This document shows, piece by piece, positions 1 through 5,798 of a stretch of DNA of 6,148 nucleotides (within the stretch, counting starts at the first letter, position 1; the number at the start of each line of letters is the position of its first letter). The DNA is from an uncultured Alistipes sp. (GTDB lineage: Bacteria; Bacteroidota; Bacteroidia; Bacteroidales; Rikenellaceae). The notes below the pieces were generated by a model. The model was given only the letters and a program-made list of their open reading frames with translations. It had not been told where the DNA came from and ran no database searches. The stretch spans positions 1-6,148 of the forward strand of contig CAUHCL010000120.1 of the NCBI GenBank assembly GCA_959604655.1, written 5' to 3'. The position numbers and the translations under genes are program-made.

Positions 1-1395
1 GTCGATGTCGCCCACCAGGGTCGAGACCTTGTTGGCCACCGTCCGCTTGTCGTAAAGCGTGATGAAGTAACCCGCGTTGAGGCGTACCTTGGGGCTTATG
101 TTCCATGCGCCGCCCAAACCTATCGAGGTCGCGCTGAGCACGTGGTTGGTGTCGGTGAAATATGCGTCCGAGGTGCTGTATACGGTGCGCTGCACGCCCG
201 CGCTCACGAGGAATTTCTTCGAAAGGTCGTACTCGGCGCCGAACATGTACTCGGCCGTTCCCGCGTCGATCAGCGTCTGTTTGTTGTCGACCATGTGGGC
301 ATCCTCGTCGAAGAAGTAGTGGTACTCGGCCGTGAGACGCAGGCGACCGTCAGCGAACGACTTGCCCAGCGCGAGGCTCAGCATGGCGGGGATGTCGTTG
401 GGGGTCTTGCCGCCGTCGGCATATGCGTTGCCCGCTGCGGCGCCCAGATCGTCACGCTCGGTGTGGTTCTTCAGGGTCATGGCGGTGCGGAACTCGTAAC
501 GCGCCGAGGCCGACCAGCTGCCTTTTTGGAAATAGAGCGCCAGCGAGGGATTTACGCCCCAGCCCTTCTGTATGCAGTCGACGTATTTGTCGTGCGTGAG
601 CTCGGCGTATGCCGCGGCCAGTCCCGCCAGCTGAGGCTGGTTTTGAGCCTGCAACAATCCCGATATGGCTGTCAGGAAATTGTCGGCGCGGATCATGCTG
701 CCGTCGAAGCCCAGTGCGGGAGCCGAGGGGTTGACCATTATGTCGCTGATGTGGCCGTCGTACTTGTTGCGGGTGTAGTTGAGGCGCACCATTGCCGAGG
801 CCGACAACCAGTCGGTGAGGCGGTATGCGAAGCCTATCTGTCCCGACAGATTCATCGTCAGGCCGCGGAACGAGCATGCCAGCGAGTATTGCGACGCCGA
901 CATTCCGTAGGCCTGTCCCAGCGCCGAGATGGCTGCGGGAAGCACGGCGAACTGCTGCTCGAACGATCCGAGTCCCTCGTTGAACTTCACGCGGCCGCCG
1001 CCGCCCGACACGCCTGCCGAGAGGAACAGCGCCCAGCGGTCGTGCTTGTAGGTGACGTGGATGTTGGGCACCACGGGCGACCATATCTTGCCCTTGAATG
1101 TCTGCGAGCTGTTGCCCGGGGTCATGGCGCTCATGGCGAAGGGGGCGTAGTCCATGCTCGTGGTGCGGGTCATGAATGCACTCTGTGCGTTGAGCGACAG
1201 CATCCAGCCGTTGTCCATGAATGCTGTTCCCGCGGGATTGTAGTAGGGGGCGTCGGCATCGAGGGTGACGCCGCGCGTGATGTGGCGGAGGAATGCCACG
1301 CTCTGATTGGTGTTGGTGAGAATGCCTCCGGCGAGCGCGCTGCCCGCAAGGGCGATCGAAGCCGCCGAGGCGAGAATGAATTTTCCGATTTTCAT
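1..1395 (-). CDS. FadL/OmpP1-family outer-membrane transport protein (3' end outside window)
   Basis: This is the first 465 codons of an outer-membrane beta-barrel of the FadL/TodX/OmpP1 family, whose members carry hydrophobic substrates such as long-chain fatty acids across the outer membrane. The frame stays open to the left edge, so the C-terminal strands and stop are missing. Residues 1-22 form a signal peptide (K-rich start, hydrophobic core, LAGSALA before the cut), followed by GGILTNTNQSVAFLR and YYNPAGTAFM at about 51-60. That LTNTNQ...NPAGTAFM pattern is typical of Bacteroidetes FadL-like proteins, the NPA being the family's N-terminal motif. The rest alternates aromatic and polar residues as barrel strands do (for example SARYEFRTAM, RLTAEYHYFF). 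The ATG at 1393-1395 is chosen because the signal peptide starts there. I see no Shine-Dalgarno sequence, which is normal for the phylum. The substrate is unknown. The family call is firm; fatty-acid transport is inference. Confidence 0.9.
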   Translation of the reverse strand, partial: MKIGKFILASAASIALAGSALAGGILTNTNQSVAFLRHITRGVTLDADAPYYNPAGTAFMDNGWMLSLNAQSAFMTRTTSMDYAPFAMSAMTPGNSSQTFKGKIWSPVVPNIHVTYKHDRWALFLSAGVSGGGGRVKFNEGLGSFEQQFAVLPAAISALGQAYGMSASQYSLACSFRGLTMNLSGQIGFAYRLTDWLSASAMVRLNYTRNKYDGHISDIMVNPSAPALGFDGSMIRADNFLTAISGLLQAQNQPQLAGLAAAYAELTHDKYVDCIQKGWGVNPSLALYFQKGSWSASARYEFRTAMTLKNHTERDDLGAAAGNAYADGGKTPNDIPAMLSLALGKSFADGRLRLTAEYHYFFDEDAHMVDNKQTLIDAGTAEYMFGAEYDLSKKFLVSAGVQRTVYSTSDAYFTDTNHVLSATSIGLGGAWNISPKVRLNAGYFITLYDKRTVANKVSTLVGDID

Positions 1396-1690
1396 GTGTA
1401 CGAATTTTATTGTCCGGGCGGCAGTTGTCGTGCTATGCGCGCCGCTCGGCTGTCGACGGCCTGATGGCCGCTTGCCGAAACGGGTGCAAAATTGTACGAA
1501 TATTTCCGAACCTCAAAATATATGTGGTCTATCGGCCCATCGGGGTACGAACAAACAGCGCAGAGTGGCGTAAAGACTCTATTTTGTGGCGAAAATACCC
1601 TCAAAATATTCTAAAAGGGAATAAGCATGTTCGAAAAGGCGCCAAATCGGCGGGCCGCAATATGGTTTTTCGGGTGGCAGGCGGCAGGTG
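1396..1690 (-). other. Leader and upstream region of the FadL-like gene
   Basis: No credible gene is present. The part near the gene is GC-rich; 1486-1620 is AT-rich and holds the only promoter-like sequence I can find. The right end, from about 1664, resembles the sequence just left of repeat copy B (a TTTTTCGGG-TGGC stretch), so the repeat unit may begin a little before 1691. Nothing else stands out. Confidence 0.4.
1487..1517 (-). promoter_or_regulatory. Possible promoter of the FadL-like gene
   Basis: On the minus strand a TTTG (1517-1514) is followed after 19 bases by CAATTTTG (1494-1487). This fits the Bacteroidetes consensus TTTG, 19-21 bases, TAnnTTTG, except for the first T of the -7 box. 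It would give a 5' leader of roughly 80-90 bases. AT-rich DNA yields such matches by chance, so this is tentative. Confidence 0.3.
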
Positions 1691-1927
1691 AACTGCGCGA
1701 TTCGGAGAACCGCAGACGGACGATCTCGGGTAAAATTTATCTTCGGCGGCTGCGGTTGTTCGGGCAGCAGTCTGCGGTGGTCCGCTTCGAACGTAAAGTG
1801 AGTTGCGGGCCTTCGCGTGCCGAGGCTGCGGCCCGAATAGTCCTGCGGACTGTAATATTCACATGCGTCAGCCTCACCCGCGGCAGAAGCGATTTCGGAC
1901 AAAGGGCGGCCGCGGCGACGAAGCGTA
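1691..1927 (+). repeat. Interspersed intergenic repeat, copy A
   Basis: This 237-base stretch recurs in the same orientation as copy B at 5928-6148 and partly, inverted, as copy C at 2080-2216. The best-kept block against B is 1877-1927 versus 6098-6148, with 48 of 51 bases identical by my count. The best block against C is 1788-1811, with 22 of 24 bases matching the complement of 2127-2150. Copy A carries hairpins at 1697-1713 (GCGATTC/GAACCGC, one mismatch), 1839-1851 (AGTCC-TGC-GGACT) and a GC-rich one around 1805-1835 (CGGGCC...GGCCCG). No transposase, terminal duplication or coding frame goes with it. It looks like a non-coding repeat of the BIME or MITE kind; the family is not one I can name. 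Confidence 0.8.
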
Positions 1928-1929
1928 AA

Positions 1930-1976
1930 GAATCGGAGACTTTTTGATCCTCAAAAATGCCGAAGGCATCCGATTC
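1930..1976. other. Predicted three-way-junction fold in the repeat block
   Basis: GAATCGG (1930-1936) pairs with CCGATTC (1970-1976) and encloses two perfect hairpins: TTTTTGA-TCC-TCAAAAA (1941-1957) and TGCC-GAA-GGCA (1958-1968). Together they make a compact three-way junction of 47 bases directly after copy A. The pairing is read directly from the bases. Whether it is transcribed, and from which strand, is unknown; the fold is symmetric enough to form on either strand. It could be an RNA element, a DNA cruciform or the core of the repeat unit. Confidence 0.5.
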
Positions 1977-2028
1977 AGCGTAGGCGCAAGGACGACCCCG
2001 AAATCGTTTCACCGCGGTGGTTTTTGGT

Positions 2029-2056
2029 GTTACCTTTTGTCCACACAAAAGGTAAC
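2029..2056. repeat. Perfect 12-bp inverted repeat (hairpin)
   Basis: GTTACCTTTTGT (2029-2040) and ACAAAAGGTAAC (2045-2056) are exact reverse complements around a four-base CCAC loop. It lies midway between repeat copies A and C and is AT-richer than its surroundings. A short T run lies before it on plus (2021-2025) and AT-rich DNA after it, so it is not a textbook intrinsic terminator on either strand. It may be a stem of a larger repeat RNA or a protein-binding palindrome. Confidence 0.6.
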
Positions 2057-2074
2057 ATAATAAAAAATATTGAG

Positions 2075-2113
2075 AAAAAGGCTGCGACTCGTAGAGTCGT
2101 GCGGGCCGCAGCC
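2075..2113 (-). terminator. Possible second (backup) intrinsic terminator
   Basis: On the minus strand GGCTGCG (2113-2107) pairs with CGCAGCC (2086-2080) and is followed at once by five T's (2079-2075). The 20-base loop holds most of the CGACTC/GAGTCG stem, so the two folds compete at the edge. It belongs to repeat copy C and lies about 155 bases beyond the main terminator, so it could catch readthrough from the operon. A structural by-product of the repeat is equally possible. Confidence 0.35.
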
Positions 2114-2216
2114 TCCCGCCAGCGGAGGCCCGCAACTCGCTTTGCGTTCGCGTGCGCCCTCCGCAGGTTGCTGCCCGAGAGCAGAAGACGTTCCTGCTTC
2201 GCCTGCGAACGGCAGG
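2080..2216 (-). repeat. Interspersed intergenic repeat, copy C (inverted, partial)
   Basis: Read on the minus strand this resembles copy A from about its residue 1759 to 1852: CGGGCAGC, CTGCGG, then CGAACGCAAAGCGAGTTGCG and the GCGGGCC...GGCCCGC stem (2101-2107 with 2127-2133). Inside that stem a second option, GCCTCC/GGAGGC (2111-2116 with 2124-2129), can form. Hairpin CGACTC-GTA-GAGTCG (2085-2099) sits where A and B have their AGTCC/GGACT hairpin, with a different sequence. At the other end a bulged hairpin (2193-2216, CCTGC/GCAGG plus TTCG/CGAA) sits near where A and B have their first hairpin. The match to A weakens beyond 2150, so the right boundary is uncertain. Confidence 0.65.
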
Positions 2217-2267
2217 CTACCGCCCGAACATGTGCATGGAATAAAGTATAAAGTGGCGATGACCCTG

Positions 2268-2304
2268 AAAAAAAGAGGCTGTCCGATGCGTTCGGACAGC
2301 CTCT
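2268..2304 (-). terminator. Intrinsic terminator of the PspC-PadR-GIN operon
   Basis: Read on the minus strand, GAGGCTGTCCG (2303-2293) pairs perfectly with CGGACAGCCTC (2285-2275) over a seven-base loop, extended by one A-T pair, and is followed by a run of seven T's (2274-2268). It begins 40 bases after the stop codon of the large PspC gene. Stem, loop, T tract and position all fit a Rho-independent terminator. Confidence 0.93.
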
Positions 2305-2343
2305 CGACAGAGTTGCTTATGATATAGGGTTTGGTTGCAGGAG

Positions 2344-3900
2344 CTATTCGGCGGTGTTTGCCTCCGCGGGAGCGGCATTCGTTTCCGTAGCAGCGGTGGT
2401 TGTTTCCGATGTGGCGGCGTTCGTCTCCGCAGCAGCTGCGGCGTTTGCAGCCGATTCGGGCGCGGCCACGGCAGAAGTCTCGGATGTTTCGGCCGCCTTG
2501 CCGTCGGCAGTCTCGGCAGCCTCGGCGGCAGTGCCGTCATCGGCCGTGACGGACAGGGAGTTGTCGTTGATCTTCACGCTCACCCCGCCGAACTTGAATG
2601 TGAACTTGCTCGTTTTCTTGCCGTTGATCTTCACGCCGTCGTCGCTGATGGTCAGCTCGTTGCCCTTGCCGTCGGAAACCATCAGCCCGTCGTCGTCTAT
2701 CCGTACGCCTTTCGAGAAGACGGCCACGTCGTCGTCATCGCCCGAGATGGAGAACGAGATATCGCCGTTGGAGAACATGGCGGTACTCTGTCCGTTGATT
2801 TTCTCGCGGAAGTCGCGGATCTCATCCTCGGTGAACTCGTCGTACAGCACCTCGCTGTCGTTGTCGAACACCGAGCTGAAGGCGTTGCTTATCTGACGCT
2901 CGAAGCTCGCGGGCGACTTCACGGCCGAGATGGTCATGGTCACCAGCAGCGCTATCCACACCAGCAGCGTCCCGAGCAGGAACCGACCGCTCGGGCGGCG
3001 CGAGATGAGCAGCAGGATCGACAGGTAGATCAGCACCACTATCGGTATGATGAGCACCAGCAGGAATGCGAGCAGCATCAGTCCCGTGAAGAAGTCGAGG
3101 GCGAACATGGGCAGGCAGCAGACCATCACCAGACCCAGCATGCTCGCACCGAGCACCAGGCCCACCAGTATGAATGCGGCGAATATCTTCAGCAGTATGA
3201 GCAGTATGTTGCCCAGCACGCACACGATCTTGGCGATGAGCGTGCGCTCGGGCTCCGCGGCGGCGTATTGCGTCTCCTGCGTGGCCTCCTTTATGCTTTT
3301 GGCCGTGATGCGCTCGCCCTTCATCTCCAGCTTCTGGCGCGCCGACGAGGCCCGCGGCACGGCGAACCACATGATGATGTAGCCCAGCACGACCAGTACG
3401 AACAGGTTGCCCGTGAGCGGACGTATCCAGTGCATGATGCCTATCGAGCCGCACACCCACACAAACAGCGGCGCGAATACGGCCAGACGTATCCACGTGG
3501 GATCGGCGTCGAAATAGTTGGCCAGACCCGCGCATACGCCGCCCAGCTTGCCGTTCTCCATGTCGCGGTAGAGACGCCGCGGAATGCGGGGATTGCCGTT
3601 GTGGTCGGTGGTCTCGGCATGGCGGGTCTGTTCGCCGTGTTCCTCGTCGATCTGCGACGCCGATCCCAACTGCTTGATTATGTTGTCGATCAGCGGTCGG
3701 CATATGATCGATTCCGAACTCTGCGCCGAGAGTATCAGTTCGGCTATGCGCGCCTCGATGTCGGCTATGATCTCCTCGCCGTCGGGGTCGTCCTTGTAGG
3801 TCTCTTTCAGCGACTCGATGTAGGTGCTCAGCACGTCGTAGGCGTCGCTTTCAAGCGTGAACGAGACCCCCGCGATGCTGCATTTCTTTATTTCGTTCAT
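2344..3900 (-). CDS. Large multi-pass PspC-domain membrane protein
   Basis: This 518-residue inner-membrane protein has a PspC domain (PF04024 type) at about 107-183: RRLYRDMENGKLGGVCAGLANYF... with the family's GVCAGLA motif and two hydrophobic helices (about 138-155, 165-181). Residues 1-82 form a soluble domain that resembles the N-terminus of the small PspC protein upstream (FTLESDAY, DIEARIAEL, IIKQLGS). Further hydrophobic segments at about 222-262, 265-298 and 306-327 are extra to a minimal PspC protein. The C-terminal part has short beta-like repeats rich in G and D (about 380-455, for example RIDDDGLMVSDGKG, LTISDDGVKI) and ends in a roughly 60-residue tail of A, E, T and S. PspC proteins elsewhere act in envelope stress sensing; the role here is inferred. 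The start follows an in-frame TAA at -12 to -10, so ATG 3900 is the only option. Last gene of the operon. Confidence 0.9.
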   Translation of the reverse strand: MNEIKKCSIAGVSFTLESDAYDVLSTYIESLKETYKDDPDGEEIIADIEARIAELILSAQSSESIICRPLIDNIIKQLGSASQIDEEHGEQTRHAETTDHNGNPRIPRRLYRDMENGKLGGVCAGLANYFDADPTWIRLAVFAPLFVWVCGSIGIMHWIRPLTGNLFVLVVLGYIIMWFAVPRASSARQKLEMKGERITAKSIKEATQETQYAAAEPERTLIAKIVCVLGNILLILLKIFAAFILVGLVLGASMLGLVMVCCLPMFALDFFTGLMLLAFLLVLIIPIVVLIYLSILLLISRRPSGRFLLGTLLVWIALLVTMTISAVKSPASFERQISNAFSSVFDNDSEVLYDEFTEDEIRDFREKINGQSTAMFSNGDISFSISGDDDDVAVFSKGVRIDDDGLMVSDGKGNELTISDDGVKINGKKTSKFTFKFGGVSVKINDNSLSVTADDGTAAEAAETADGKAAETSETSAVAAPESAANAAAAAETNAATSETTTAATETNAAPAEANTAE

Positions 3901-3931
3901 GGTAGTTGCTTAATTACTGTTGTCGTGTATA

Positions 3932-4780
3932 CTATAATTTGCGGATGCTGCCGCCGCTCGAACTCTTCGAGGCCGTCGTGAGCTCGGCGTTGCCCTTGTA
4001 GCGGACCGAACCGCCCGACGATGCTCGGGCGTCGAGCTTGTCGGAGCTGTTGACGCTGATGCTCGCGCCCGACGACGCTTCGGCCGAAGCCCTCACGGCG
4101 TTCAGGTCCTCGGCGTCGATCTTCGCGGCCGAACTTGCGTCGAGCGATACGGCTCCCGCCTCGCCGCTGAGCGTGGCTCTCGACGCCGAGCTTGCCTCGA
4201 CCGTGCATGTCACGGCCAGCATAGCCAGCTCCACTTTCGATGCGCTGCTCGTGTCCACCTCGCATTCGTCGGCCTTGACCGCTCCCGTCACCGTCGCGGC
4301 CGAGCCTGCCTCGATCTCGCAACGTTTCACGTCGGCCTTGGTGAAGTTGACGTTAGCCGCCGAACTTGCGTCCACCTGCAATTCGTCGCCTTTTATGGTT
4401 GGCTTGACTTCGATCTTGGCCGCACTCGACGCGTCGAGCGAGCGCAGGCGCTTGCAATGGGGTATGCGTACCTCGACGTTGATGTTCGACACGCCGTTGA
4501 CGCGGTCGTCGAAGCCTACGCGCAGCGTGCCGTTGTCGTTCTTCACCACCACGTACTGCATCACGTTGTCGTCGGCCTTGATGACCGCATCGCCGTCGGT
4601 GCGATCCTCCACTATTACGTGCACGGCGCGGCTTGCCCTGATCTCGTCGTAGGCCGCGATCGGTTGGGTGCGGGTTATGATTTTGCCGTTGCCCTTGATG
4701 TTTATTCCTGCCGCGAAGGTCGATGCCGAAATCATCACCGCGGCGCATATTGCCGTAAATCTTATAACCGAATTGTTCAT
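3932..4780 (-). CDS. Exported GIN-domain (DUF2807) protein with ASS repeats
   Basis: This 282-residue protein begins with a signal peptide (about 1-23, hydrophobic ICAAVMISAS then TFAA before the cut). No lipobox cysteine follows, so it is probably periplasmic or secreted rather than a lipoprotein. The mature part has the layout of the head GIN domain family: GNGKIITRTQPIAAYDEIRA, a strand region VHVIVEDRTDGDAVIKADDN, then GTLRVGF and VEVRIPHCKRL. From 115 on there are nine short repeats of the form (D/E)ASSAA-x-hydrophobic, every 18-21 residues (at about 117, 138, 158, 177, 196, 215, 235, 253 and 272), as expected for turns of a beta-solenoid. GIN-domain proteins are often found beside PspC and PadR genes in Bacteroidetes; their molecular job is unknown. 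There is no clear Shine-Dalgarno sequence. The gap to padR upstream is 30 bases. Confidence 0.9.
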   Translation of the reverse strand: MNNSVIRFTAICAAVMISASTFAAGINIKGNGKIITRTQPIAAYDEIRASRAVHVIVEDRTDGDAVIKADDNVMQYVVVKNDNGTLRVGFDDRVNGVSNINVEVRIPHCKRLRSLDASSAAKIEVKPTIKGDELQVDASSAANVNFTKADVKRCEIEAGSAATVTGAVKADECEVDTSSASKVELAMLAVTCTVEASSASRATLSGEAGAVSLDASSAAKIDAEDLNAVRASAEASSGASISVNSSDKLDARASSGGSVRYKGNAELTTASKSSSGGSIRKL

Positions 4781-4810
4781 ATGTCTCGATGTTTTTTTAT
4801 TGTCCGTTAA

Positions 4811-5209
4811 TTACTCCATTGCGTGATCGGGATCGGCGTTTATCTCGTATCCGCCGTCGGGCCGTGAGGGCTCCTGTGCCGCCTTGCCGTGACGTATCAC
4901 CTTGATCTGCTCCACCATCTCGTCCCACGCCTCGTCCAGAAGCGAGAGTTGGCGGCGACCCGCCTCGGTGAGCATGTAGTACTTGCGCGGCGGTCCCTGC
5001 GGCGACTCCTCCCAGCGGTAGGTCAGCAGCCCCGCATTCTTCTGTCGCGTGAGGATCGGGTAGAGCGTTCCTTCCACAACGATCATCTGCGCCTGCTTCA
5101 GCTCGGCGATGATCTTCGGCGCGTAGGAGTCTTCCCGCGACAATATTGCCAGGATGCAATATTCGAGGATACCCTTGCGCATCTGAACCTTTACATTTTC
5201 TTCGTTCAT
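4811..5209 (-). CDS. PadR-family transcriptional repressor
   Basis: This 132-residue DNA-binding protein is of the short PadR type. Residues about 10-85 form the winged helix-turn-helix: MRKGILEYCILAILSREDSY at the start, the recognition-helix signature EGTLYPILTRQKNAGLL (46-62), and the wing with GPPRKYYMLTEAG (72-84). A helix at about 85-108 (RRQLSLLDEAWDEMVEQI) is the usual dimerisation helix. The remaining 25 residues are polar and probably disordered. PadR repressors commonly regulate their own operon; here the likely target is the dyad at 5799-5817 before the small PspC gene. The start is supported by a strong GGAGG seven bases upstream. Being second in the operon it would be co-transcribed with the genes it controls. 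The ligand or signal is unknown. Confidence 0.95.
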   Translation of the reverse strand: MNEENVKVQMRKGILEYCILAILSREDSYAPKIIAELKQAQMIVVEGTLYPILTRQKNAGLLTYRWEESPQGPPRKYYMLTEAGRRQLSLLDEAWDEMVEQIKVIRHGKAAQEPSRPDGGYEINADPDHAME

Positions 5210-5216
5210 AACTTTT

Positions 5217-5221
5217 CCTCC
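5217..5221 (-). promoter_or_regulatory. Strong Shine-Dalgarno sequence of the PadR gene
   Basis: On the minus strand ACGGAGGAAAAGTT precedes the ATG at 5209, placing GGAGG seven bases from the start codon. The other three genes in the operon lack such a site, as is usual in Bacteroidetes. It fixes the PadR start and may set its translation rate apart from its neighbours. Confidence 0.75.
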
Positions 5222-5242
5222 GTTTATGTTATTATTTCAAAT

Positions 5243-5737
5243 TTATCTTTTGCACTGCACGGGTTCCTCCTTGAGCACGAGCCATAGTATAAGGTAGAGA
5301 ATGAGGGTCGAGAATCCCGCGAAGAATCCCACGATGAACAGCACGCGCACCAGAGTCGAATCGATGTCGAGCCTCTCGGCTATGCCGCCGCAGACTCCCG
5401 CTATCGAGCGGTCGGTGCGCGAGCGGTATATCGCGCCGCGGGTTCTGCTTTCCTCGACGCGCTCCTGCTTCGGACGGCCCGGGGCGCCGAAGTTCTCGGG
5501 GCTGCCGATCTGCGACATGGTGTCGCGCACCACGCCGTAGGTGATTACCATCATGGGCGACGGAACCCGTTCGCGGAATATCTCGGCCACGCGGCTCTCG
5601 ATGTCGGAAAGTGTTTCGGTGTCCGACTCGGGCAGACGACACGATATGTCGTCGAGGTAGGCCGTGAGCGCAGAGTAAGCATCCACGTCCATCGTGAAGG
5701 CTTGTTGTGCGATGTTCACATTGATCGTCTCTTTCAT
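5243..5737 (-). CDS. Small PspC-domain membrane protein
   Basis: This 164-residue protein opens the operon. Residues about 103-157 form a PspC domain: YRSRTDRSIAGVCGGIAERL with the GVCGGIA motif, DIDSTLVRVLFIV, and a hydrophobic stretch (about 130-155) that probably spans the inner membrane as one helix or a tight pair. Residues 1-82 form a soluble domain related to that of the large PspC protein (FTMDVDAYSALTAYL, DIESRVAEIF, TMSQIGS), joined by a charged linker at 84-102 (GAPGRPKQERVEESRTRG). The polypeptide ends KEEPVQCKR just after the membrane segment. Compared with its paralogue it lacks the extra membrane helices and the C-terminal extension. PspC proteins usually act in the phage-shock or envelope-stress response; no PspA or PspB gene is seen here. 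The start lies about 35 bases downstream of the promoter box and has no Shine-Dalgarno sequence. Confidence 0.92.
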   Translation of the reverse strand: MKETINVNIAQQAFTMDVDAYSALTAYLDDISCRLPESDTETLSDIESRVAEIFRERVPSPMMVITYGVVRDTMSQIGSPENFGAPGRPKQERVEESRTRGAIYRSRTDRSIAGVCGGIAERLDIDSTLVRVLFIVGFFAGFSTLILYLILWLVLKEEPVQCKR

Positions 5738-5777
5738 AATGCAAGATATTTTAGTGCGGTTTAATATTTTTCTGACG

Positions 5778-5785
5778 CAAATATA
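5778..5785 (-). promoter_or_regulatory. -7 box of the operon promoter
   Basis: The minus strand reads TATATTTG (5785-5778), an exact match to the Bacteroidetes -7 consensus TAnnTTTG. Transcription would start a few bases further on, near 5770, giving a leader of roughly 30-35 bases to the ATG at 5737. A TTTG at the usual 19-21 base distance is missing; the nearest suitable one (5814-5811) is 25 bases away and lies inside the dyad. Confidence 0.65.
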
Positions 5786-5798
5786 AGCACAAATTTTA

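Larger units (their letters stand above)
2268..5785 (-). other. Predicted four-gene transcription unit
   Basis: The genes at 5243-5737, 4811-5209, 3932-4780 and 2344-3900 share a strand and are separated by 33, 30 and 31 bases. I see no promoter-like box or terminator in those gaps. A promoter precedes the first gene and a strong terminator follows the last. The unit combines a transcriptional repressor with two inner-membrane PspC proteins and one exported GIN-domain protein. Confidence 0.8.

Noticed and set aside
142..1464. Plus-strand open frame of 440 codons over the FadL-like gene
   Set aside because: The minus strand gives a signal peptide and the FadL family motif over the same bases; the plus frame gives only low-complexity V/G/R/H sequence.
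1737..2135. Minus-strand open frame of 132 codons across repeat A, the core and repeat C
   Set aside because: It runs through the hairpins and both inverted arms and has no recognisable domain. Frames through such repeats are often annotated as hypothetical proteins, but the copies differ by lengths that do not keep the frame overall.
1691..2216. CRISPR array or tandem repeats
   Set aside because: The copies are long, diverged, partly inverted and widely spaced, with no regular spacers and no cas gene.
1579..2327. Other short open frames on both strands in the repeat block (1579-1902 minus, 1627-1947 plus, 2024-2251 plus, 2070-2327 plus)
   Set aside because: They have arginine-, alanine- and proline-rich translations with no motif, overlap the repeats and the operon terminator, and lack promoter or Shine-Dalgarno support.
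1396..2343. tRNA or known riboswitch in the long gap
   Set aside because: The three-way junction at 1930-1976 lacks the T-loop GTTC motif, acceptor stem and anticodon arm of a tRNA, and I recognise no riboswitch core.
2335..3981. Plus-strand open frame of 548 codons opposite the large PspC gene
   Set aside because: Its protein is rich in H, Q and R without domains or membrane logic, and it mirrors the PspC gene, whose translation shows clear family motifs. It is a GC-rich shadow despite being the longer frame.
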